Source: Acidobacteriota bacterium (GTDB lineage: Bacteria > Acidobacteriota > Blastocatellia > Pyrinomonadales > Pyrinomonadaceae). From it: a DNA stretch of 12,697 bases. The position numbers and the translations under genes were made by a program. The notes under the pieces were generated by a model. The model had not been told where the DNA came from. It saw only the letters and a list, made by a program, of their open reading frames with translations, and searched no databases. Below, piece after piece: positions 7,493 through 12,697 of this stretch. Each line of letters begins with the position of its first letter. The first letter of the stretch is position 1. Location of the stretch: assembly GCA_029777145.1 (NCBI GenBank), contig JAKOSS010000797.1, positions 1 through 12,697 on the forward strand, read 5' to 3'.

Positions 7493-7503
7493 TTTCCGCT
7501 GCC

Positions 7504-9282
7504 TTAATTCGGCGCGACCTCAAAATCGTCGAAGGCCGCGATGCCCGGCGACGAGACAGAATCGCTCGACCCGGCGATCATCTCGAATTTGACCGCCGAC
7601 GGATCGATGACGATCGGAACCCTTCGTTGGATCGTCCAGACCTGACGGTCGGGACTCGTTTCGAAGACGATGTCGCCGCTCACGGTGTCGTGCCTGAGAC
7701 GCAGGAATCTGTCCTCGACGGGATCGAAGTTGACGCGCTCGTATGTCCGGTTGCCGTTGATCCGGCTTTCCAGGTAAAGGCTGCGCGACTTCGTTCTGAA
7801 CGAGTGCCAATTGTCCTTGTCGGTTCCGACGGAGAAGATCGCGACCGCGTTCCCGTCGGGTCTTTCGACAAGCTCGACAGACGCTCCCGCGCCGGTCAGG
7901 TCCCAGTCGTTCAAACTCACAATGCCGTTGTAGGCATTGGACGAAGTTGACGCGCGCGGCGCGATCTCGAGCCGGCCGTTCGATTCTCCGACGGTGACGA
8001 GCGGGTCGTAATTCGACGAACTTCGGCTCAGCAAACCGATCATCCACTTGTTCTGGTCGATCACCCCGTCATTGAAATCGTCGGTCAAGAGAGTCGGCTC
8101 GGCCGCTGTCGTCGTGACATCAAGAATGTTCGAATAATCCGAATCGGAGACGCTGTTGAACCCGCGGATCCGGTATCGGTACGCGGTTTCCGGATCGAGG
8201 CCGAAATCAACGAACTCGGCCTCTCCCGGACCGGACGTGCCGACCGTCACAAAGTCCGTACAACCCGCACCCGCGCATCGTTCGATCCGAAAGCCGTCCT
8301 CATTGTTCGAATTGTCGGTCCAGCCGATCCGCGCGTAGGTGCTCGCGACGGACACAAGATGAAGGTCGGACGGCGCGGAAATTCCCGCCGAGCTGATTGT
8401 GTAGGAGTCGATCAGTTCACCGGCCTGCGTATAAAAGGAAAAGTTGATCGAATTGACCGTCGCCGTGACGAGCTGCGCACCATAGTCCGATCCGAAGCGC
8501 ACGACGCTGTCGGGATCGATCGAACGGAATGTGCCCGTGCTCTCTCCGCCCAGCCCGTTCGTCATGTACGGGAATCCGTTCTTCATGATGCGTTCGTAAA
8601 CATGCGAATGCCCGGCGAGAACGGCGGTCGCTCCCCATTTCGAAAAGGGCCAGCGCATTTTCGCGGTCGCGGAGCGCGACGAGTATGGAGTGTGGTGGAA
8701 AAAGACGATCTTCCACGGCGCGGTTGATTCGTCGAGGCGCGCCTCGAGCCATTGGGCCTGAATCGAATCCGACCGGTTGCCGTCCGGCTCACGGGCATCG
8801 CTGTCGAGCGCGAACAGTTCGACCGGTCCCTGAATGGTCGTGTAATAGCGTTCGTTGTTCGGCAGCGTGAAATAGTCGATGTAAGGCTGGGTCGGATAAC
8901 CGAGGTTGTTTTCGTAGTCGCGGTTTCCGAGCGTCGGGAAGAAGCGGTTCTCGCTTGCTCCGACTCCGTACACGCCGACGTACGGGTAAATGTATTGGTG
9001 GTAATACTGGCCGATGTTCCGGTCGATCGTCGACGCCTCGCCGTCGGGATAATTGTTGTCTCCGACGGTAATGATGAAATCAGGATTCCAGCCGTTGACC
9101 AGGGCGGCGACGTCGGCCTCGTGCTGGTCCCCGGAACCGTAGTCGCCGATCACCGCAAAGCGCGTGACCGCGACCTGTCCGAAGCTTTGGACGGCCTGCA
9201 TCGCGATCACGACGACGATTGCGGTGACGGTCCCCAGGATATAGTTTTTGCGTCGTTGTTCGTGCAGCGTTGAATTTTTCAT
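7504..9282 (-). CDS. Secreted metallophosphoesterase with fibronectin III domain
   Basis: 592 residues. A short polar N-terminus and one hydrophobic segment (about 15-35) indicate a signal peptide or anchor, so it acts in the periplasm or outside. The calcineurin-like phosphoesterase domain (about 40-290) shows the purple-acid-phosphatase motif order: GDYGSGD (46-52), VGDNNYPDG (73-81), GNRD (119-122), FFHHTPYS (194-201) and GHSHVYER (224-231). The third motif is normally GNHD; Arg121 replaces the active-site His. A fibronectin type III domain follows (about 303-393; SAPSDLHL, IGWTDNSNNEDGF, TAYRYRIRGFN). The last 190 residues start TDDFNDG (400-406) and look like a concanavalin/LamG-like beta-sandwich, perhaps glycan-binding. 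No PEP-CTERM or other sorting tail is seen. AAGGA (9289-9285) lies only 2 nt before the ATG, unusually close, which may mean weak translation. Placement between the kinases and the ligase suggests dephosphorylation of polymer or lipid carrier, but substrate is unknown. Confidence 0.9.
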   Translation of the reverse strand: MKNSTLHEQRRKNYILGTVTAIVVVIAMQAVQSFGQVAVTRFAVIGDYGSGDQHEADVAALVNGWNPDFIITVGDNNYPDGEASTIDRNIGQYYHQYIYPYVGVYGVGASENRFFPTLGNRDYENNLGYPTQPYIDYFTLPNNERYYTTIQGPVELFALDSDAREPDGNRSDSIQAQWLEARLDESTAPWKIVFFHHTPYSSRSATAKMRWPFSKWGATAVLAGHSHVYERIMKNGFPYMTNGLGGESTGTFRSIDPDSVVRFGSDYGAQLVTATVNSINFSFYTQAGELIDSYTISSAGISAPSDLHLVSVASTYARIGWTDNSNNEDGFRIERCAGAGCTDFVTVGTSGPGEAEFVDFGLDPETAYRYRIRGFNSVSDSDYSNILDVTTTAAEPTLLTDDFNDGVIDQNKWMIGLLSRSSSNYDPLVTVGESNGRLEIAPRASTSSNAYNGIVSLNDWDLTGAGASVELVERPDGNAVAIFSVGTDKDNWHSFRTKSRSLYLESRINGNRTYERVNFDPVEDRFLRLRHDTVSGDIVFETSPDRQVWTIQRRVPIVIDPSAVKFEMIAGSSDSVSSPGIAAFDDFEVAPN

Positions 9283-9313
9283 GTTCCTTGTTCGGGACAG
9301 TTTGAATGTCCGT

Positions 9314-9985
9314 TTAATCCTCCGATGGTTGAAGTCTGGCCGCGAGCGCTTCCGCGATTTGCGAAGCCGGTTCGAGCGACGTGTCGAAGGCGATCATGCG
9401 AAACGCGCCTTCGCGCCCGAACCGGCCGATCGTCTCGCGGAGTGCCTCGCGATAGTCGGTGACAAACTTCTCGATCTCGGGAGCCGGCCTCTCCTTCATC
9501 CGATGTTCCTTGGCGCGTTCGCGGATCCGCTCGACGAGAAGCCTGTCCGGCGCGTCGAGACAAACGATCAGTCCGAACATCGGCGCCCATGCCGGGATCG
9601 GCGAGAATTCCGGATCGGACATCCAATCCGGAAAGGTCCCGCGGGAATAGCGGATCTGTGCGACGGCAAAGATCGGACCTTCGTCGATGACCGACGCGCG
9701 CCGGTCGCCGTCGATCCGGCGCCGGAGAGTTTCGAGCCGGATCAGATGTTTCAATTCGGTCAGCGGCGCTTTCGGAAACGCCGCCCGCCAGCGTGCAAGA
9801 CGCGGCGCGCTCCGCAGTGCCGTCGCCGCGAGATCGGCCCGCGGAAGCCGCCAGACAGAGAGTCCGGTGCGGATGCGGCCCGGCATTTTCGAGAGTTCGA
9901 CGGCGAGCGCGCTTTTCCCGACGCCGGCCGGCCCGACGATCTCGACGACCCTGGCGGCGCCGATCAGGTTCACAACTTTTCCCAT
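9314..9985 (-). CDS. Small P-loop kinase-like protein (thymidylate-kinase-like fold)
   Basis: 223 residues from ATG 9985. Walker A is GPAGVGKS (18-25) after a beta strand (RVVEIV, 12-17). VIDEGPIF (99-106) has the D-E expected of a DE(G/R) nucleoside- or sugar-kinase-type substrate/Mg site. FGLIVCLDAPDRLLVERIRE (137-156) and the basic KEHRMKER (159-166) resemble the strand, then lid helix, of thymidylate/deoxynucleoside kinases. No membrane segment. It overlaps the NTase-kinase gene by 16 bp with the ATG start; a GTG at 9973 overlaps it by just 4 bp (GTGA), has GGGA 6 nt upstream, and still leaves Walker A intact, so the true start is uncertain. Tight coupling suggests it works with the fusion protein. 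The phosphate acceptor is unknown; a sugar, polyol or lipid substrate would fit the locus but is inference. ATPase or regulatory use of the P-loop is also possible. Confidence 0.82.
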   Translation of the reverse strand: MGKVVNLIGAARVVEIVGPAGVGKSALAVELSKMPGRIRTGLSVWRLPRADLAATALRSAPRLARWRAAFPKAPLTELKHLIRLETLRRRIDGDRRASVIDEGPIFAVAQIRYSRGTFPDWMSDPEFSPIPAWAPMFGLIVCLDAPDRLLVERIRERAKEHRMKERPAPEIEKFVTDYREALRETIGRFGREGAFRMIAFDTSLEPASQIAEALAARLQPSED

Positions 9986-11436
9986 ATCGCCTGCCGAACG
10001 TCGCTCAAAACCTCGTCCAACGGACGTCCGGCGTCGATCACCTCGGCGCGTTCATTGCTCCAGTCAAACTCCCAAAGTTCTTTGGCGCGCGAGATCACGT
10101 GCGAAGGCGCTTCGTCCGTTTTTCGGATCGCGGCCGTGACCGGATCGACGCGCAGCACGATCATGTGATCGGCCGACTGCAGCCGGCGGTAGTACCAGCA
10201 TTCGGCCCGCGACATGAAGAATCGCCATCCGCGGGACCTGATCGTTTCCTGCCACAGCCGCGGCGCGTCCATGAGCCGGATGCCGGCCACCGGGTACCTG
10301 TCGCAGAGCACGATCTCGCCGTTCGACGCCGCCCGGCGCATCCGCCGATAGAGCCGGACGCGGTCGCGCGCCGTGCAAATGCGGCGCAGTTGGCCGAAAA
10401 AGTCGGCCATCGGACGCGGCATCATCCCGTGCATTTTCAGCATTCCGCCGGCCCACAGCGTGAGCATCGACTTGGGCGGCTTCCCAAGATGGAAACGGCG
10501 CACGGCGAACCGTTTTCCGAGCCATTTTTCAGATTTCGACACGCAGGTCGTTTTGCCCGCGCCGTCGCCGCCGACGATCGCGATCAGACTGCCGCCGGCC
10601 TCCGGCCTTTTTCGGGCGCGTATTCCGACGATCCGCGAGGCCACGCTTTTCACTCGTCTGACGAATCGAACCGACGATTCGGCGATCCGTCCCGAAAGCG
10701 CGTGATCGGCGAGCGCGGATTCGAGTCTGAGGCGCGCTGCAACTTTGGCAAACGGCCTTCCGGGCTCGCGCAGAAGCCGCGTGCAATCGGCGAACAGCTC
10801 AGCGCTGATCAGCGGAAAATGACGCCGACGGAGACAGCTCAACTTCGCTTCGTTCGCCGTCGATTCGAGAAAATCGAGTTCACGCGCGATCTCGTCGCGG
10901 AGGGCGCGGGCCGATCCTTTCGCCGTCCGCGCCGCGCTTTCCGCGACCGAAAACTTGAGCGTCATGCGGATGATGAATAGCAGCAGCTCGGCTTCGGGCG
11001 CGGGCACGAAGATCCCGTCGAGACGCGCGGCGCCGGCTAGCAACATCGACTCGACCGGCAACCGGTAGTTCTTTGTCAGGTCGTGTCCGAGCGTCAGCTG
11101 CAGATGTGCGTGGACGTGGACGAACTTCCCGCTGTCGCGATCGAGGCCGTAAAAGTTCAAAATTCCGGGCATTTCGGTCGATCCGGCGGTGAATTTCTTG
11201 AATCCGGTTTCGGCAAGAAGCGCAAAGAAGCTTTCGGCGTCGCGGCGGTCGACGAGCAGATCAAGATCGCCGTCACCGGCGAGCCAGTCCCTGAGCCGGT
11301 AATTGCTCTTCCACTGGCAATAGCGGATCGATTCGCGGTCGAGCCCGGACAGCAGCTGCCGGATCATTTCCAGGGTGCGCACGGTCTGCGGTCCGCCGGT
11401 GGTCTTGTTTGTTTGCCGAAACATCATTACTTCCAT
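9970..11436 (-). CDS. Nucleotidyltransferase-kinase fusion protein
   Basis: 488 residues with two recognisable halves. The N-terminal half (about 20-160) looks like a pol-beta-superfamily nucleotidyltransferase: YCQWKSN (39-45), then GDGDLDLLVDR (54-64) with the two metal-binding Asp residues (Asp57, Asp59), then HVHAHLQLTLGHD (107-119) where a third acidic residue is usual but His is seen. A helical linker (about 165-275) follows. The C-terminal half (about 283-488) is a thymidylate-kinase-like P-loop domain: Walker A GGDGAGKTT (289-297), CDRYP (378-382) matching the DR[YF] substrate/Mg motif, and a basic lid-like region around 409-450. Soluble. ATG 11436 is preceded by GAGGAG (11453-11448) at an 11-nt spacing; ATGs at 11427 and 11424 are less likely. 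It lies 22 bp after the flippase stop. From memory, similar fusions sit in other polysaccharide loci without known function. It may phosphorylate and nucleotidylate a sugar or polyol precursor, but this is inference. Confidence 0.85.
   Translation of the reverse strand: MEVMMFRQTNKTTGGPQTVRTLEMIRQLLSGLDRESIRYCQWKSNYRLRDWLAGDGDLDLLVDRRDAESFFALLAETGFKKFTAGSTEMPGILNFYGLDRDSGKFVHVHAHLQLTLGHDLTKNYRLPVESMLLAGAARLDGIFVPAPEAELLLFIIRMTLKFSVAESAARTAKGSARALRDEIARELDFLESTANEAKLSCLRRRHFPLISAELFADCTRLLREPGRPFAKVAARLRLESALADHALSGRIAESSVRFVRRVKSVASRIVGIRARKRPEAGGSLIAIVGGDGAGKTTCVSKSEKWLGKRFAVRRFHLGKPPKSMLTLWAGGMLKMHGMMPRPMADFFGQLRRICTARDRVRLYRRMRRAASNGEIVLCDRYPVAGIRLMDAPRLWQETIRSRGWRFFMSRAECWYYRRLQSADHMIVLRVDPVTAAIRKTDEAPSHVISRAKELWEFDWSNERAEVIDAGRPLDEVLSDVRQAIWEKL
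9971..9983 (-). promoter_or_regulatory. Candidate RBS plus GTG start for the small kinase
   Basis: On the minus strand GGGA (9983-9980) stands 6 nt before GTG (9973-9971), and the GTG overlaps the upstream TGA (9972-9970) as GTGA. This repeats the 4-bp stop/start overlap seen at 4160-4157 and 2925-2922. It competes with ATG 9985, which has only AGG at a short 4-nt spacing. Choosing GTG shortens the protein by four residues. Confidence 0.4.
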
Positions 11437-11458
11437 CGAATTTGGTTCTCCTCACGGA
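11437..11458 (-). promoter_or_regulatory. RBS of the NTase-kinase gene
   Basis: The 22-bp gap after the flippase stop contains most of GAGGAG (11453-11448 on the minus strand), the strongest Shine-Dalgarno match noticed in the window. Its 11-nt distance to ATG 11436 is long, and distances to ATG 11427 and 11424 are longer, so it supports 11436 as the start. There is no terminator or promoter in the gap, so the two genes share a transcript. Confidence 0.6.
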
Positions 11459-12697
11459 TCAGGTGTTTTCCGCGGATTCCCGTGACCCGAGCGGGAACCT
11501 TGATTTCACTGCGAGATCGACGACCCTGCCGAGCGCCGCGGCGACCGGTGAATCCTGCCGCCCGAAAATGATTCCCGGCGTCAGCGCGATCGCTGCGATC
11601 GTTGCGGCCGCGGAGACGGGAATGACGACCAAAGGTATCAGCGCTTCGGCAATCCCTCCGGTGCGCGCCGCGAACGTCAGCGGCAGGGCGGTGACGACCG
11701 CCACGACCGTCGCGCGCATGCCGGGCGAGTGTGCGTCAAGAAAGTCGGCCCAGGATCGGCCGGTGAGCACCAGGCTCAGCTGGGCCATCAGCGCGAAGTT
11801 GGCGGTGACCGCGACGAGGACCCCGGCGGCGACGCCCGGTACCCCGTAGAAATGTCCGAGCCATGCGCCGCCGACGACCGCCACGGCATACATCGCCTGC
11901 CGCCACGCCCGCCGGTAGACGGCTCCGGTCGCCCGCGCGAGCGAATCGCTGAGCTTGTAGCTCGTCCGCATCAGAAGTCCGACCAGCAGGATCCTCAGCG
12001 GCAACGCGACCGGAGCCCAATCGCGGCCGAGAAGCAGCGTCACGATCTCCGGCGCGACGATGATCCCGACCGCACTCACCGGAATCATCACCAGCCCGAT
12101 CAGTCCGACGCCCTGCAGATAGGCTTCGGCGAGCCGGTCACGCCGGTTCTGAAGTTTCGCCATCGACGGGAACAGGACCCGGTCGAGAACCTGCCCGAAC
12201 ATCGTCGCCGGGCCGTTCATCAACTGATAAGCGCGGCCGTATATCCCGAGTGAAAAGAGGTCGAGCGTGCGCGCGACGACGAGATTGTCGCCCTGCAGCG
12301 CGAAATAGTTGGTGATCCTCGCGATCGTATGGCCGCCGCCGAAATACGCCAGATCGCGGATCGCCCTGACCGTCACTTTCAAGCCACGCGGCGGGTACTC
12401 GTAGATCACCATCATCGTTCGGAGGACGGCCGCTCCGATCGTCGCCGCGACGAGCGACCAGACGCCGAACCCGAGAAGAGCGAGCGCGAATCCGCAGATG
12501 AAATAGCCGATCCCGAAGCTGAGAATGTCGCGGATCGCGAGCCACTTGAATCTCAGTTCGCGTTGCGCGAGCGCCTGGCCGACGGTTCCGACCGCCCGGA
12601 TCGGAAAGAGCCAAACCAGCACCTTCAACACCGGAACAAAGCCCTCGGACCTGAAGAATCCGCCGATCGGTTCGGCCGAAAAGTAAAGGATCGCGGC
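11459..12697 (-). CDS. Wzx-like polysaccharide flippase (5' end outside window)
   Basis: Membrane transporter of the MATE/MOP superfamily (lipid-linked oligosaccharide flippase), which turns undecaprenyl-linked repeat units over the inner membrane. The frame runs open to the window edge, giving 412 residues; a full protein is usually 430-500, so perhaps 50-80 N-terminal residues are missing. A GTG at 12631 could look like a start, but the 22 residues before it continue the family pattern (YFSAEPIGGFFRSEGF), so the gene is cut rather than starting there. QRELRFK (45-51 of the fragment) is the conserved loop of Polysacc_synt_3-type flippases. About nine to ten hydrophobic segments follow, with family-typical YGRAYQLMNGPATMFGQV and FPSMAKLQ in the middle. 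The C-terminus is short and polar. It is the first gene seen of the long operon, 22 bp ahead of the NTase-kinase gene. Confidence 0.92.
   Translation of the reverse strand, partial: AAILYFSAEPIGGFFRSEGFVPVLKVLVWLFPIRAVGTVGQALAQRELRFKWLAIRDILSFGIGYFICGFALALLGFGVWSLVAATIGAAVLRTMMVIYEYPPRGLKVTVRAIRDLAYFGGGHTIARITNYFALQGDNLVVARTLDLFSLGIYGRAYQLMNGPATMFGQVLDRVLFPSMAKLQNRRDRLAEAYLQGVGLIGLVMIPVSAVGIIVAPEIVTLLLGRDWAPVALPLRILLVGLLMRTSYKLSDSLARATGAVYRRAWRQAMYAVAVVGGAWLGHFYGVPGVAAGVLVAVTANFALMAQLSLVLTGRSWADFLDAHSPGMRATVVAVVTALPLTFAARTGGIAEALIPLVVIPVSAAATIAAIALTPGIIFGRQDSPVAAALGRVVDLAVKSRFPLGSRESAENT

Noticed and set aside
9295..9311. Small inverted repeat (GGACA, 7-nt loop, TGTCC) in the gap before the metallophosphoesterase
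   Set aside because: Only five base pairs, no U-run after it and no symmetry typical of an operator; easily chance.
12629..12631. GTG at 12631 as the start of the flippase
   Set aside because: The 22 codons between it and the window edge are open and read as a normal continuation of the flippase, so the gene is simply cut by the window.
1..12697. Search by eye for CRISPR repeats, tRNA genes, transposase genes, direct-repeat arrays and attachment sites
   Set aside because: None seen; the window is almost entirely occupied by the eleven minus-strand genes.

Overview
The window is one stretch of a surface-polysaccharide (exopolysaccharide, capsule or O-antigen-like) biosynthesis locus. It holds eleven genes, all on the minus strand and packed almost end to end; the genes at both ends run off the window. 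Base composition is about 60% GC by eye. No rRNA, tRNA or other taxonomic marker is present. The style (Gram-negative Wzx/Wzy-type locus, GC-rich, rich in GATC) would suit an environmental bacterium such as an acidobacterium, but this is a weak impression and not evidence.

In transcription order, from right to left: (1) a Wzx-like flippase, cut at its 5' end (12697-11459); (2) a fusion of a pol-beta-type nucleotidyltransferase with a thymidylate-kinase-like P-loop domain (11436-9970); (3) a second small P-loop kinase-like protein overlapping it (9985-9314); (4) a secreted purple-acid-phosphatase-like metallophosphoesterase with a fibronectin III domain (9282-7504); (5) an O-antigen ligase/polymerase membrane protein (7492-6176); (6) a polysaccharide deacetylase (6174-5227); (7) a FemAB/GNAT-type acyl or aminoacyl transferase (5224-4157); (8) an ATP-grasp ligase (4160-2922); (9) a GT4 glycosyltransferase (2925-1891). 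A clear rho-independent terminator hairpin follows in a 98-bp gap. Then come (10) a small polyprenyl-phosphate sugar-phosphate transferase that would start the repeat unit (1792-1025) and (11) a WbuB-like GT4 glycosyltransferase, cut at its 3' end (1008-1).

The expected pathway: the sugar-phosphate transferase loads the first sugar onto undecaprenyl phosphate, the two glycosyltransferases extend it, the flippase turns it over the inner membrane, and the ligase/polymerase joins it outside. The deacetylase, FemAB-type transferase and ATP-grasp enzyme look like a modification set, perhaps deacetylating an amino sugar and then adding an acyl or aminoacyl group. The nucleotidyltransferase-kinase pair and the secreted phosphatase have no obvious standard role in such a pathway and are the least explained part. 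Genes 1-9 probably form one operon: junctions range from 4-bp ATGA overlaps to gaps of at most 31 bp. The terminator separates genes 10-11, which need read-through or a promoter I cannot see.

No CRISPR array, insertion sequence, RNA gene or origin was seen, and there is no gene-free stretch longer than 98 bp.
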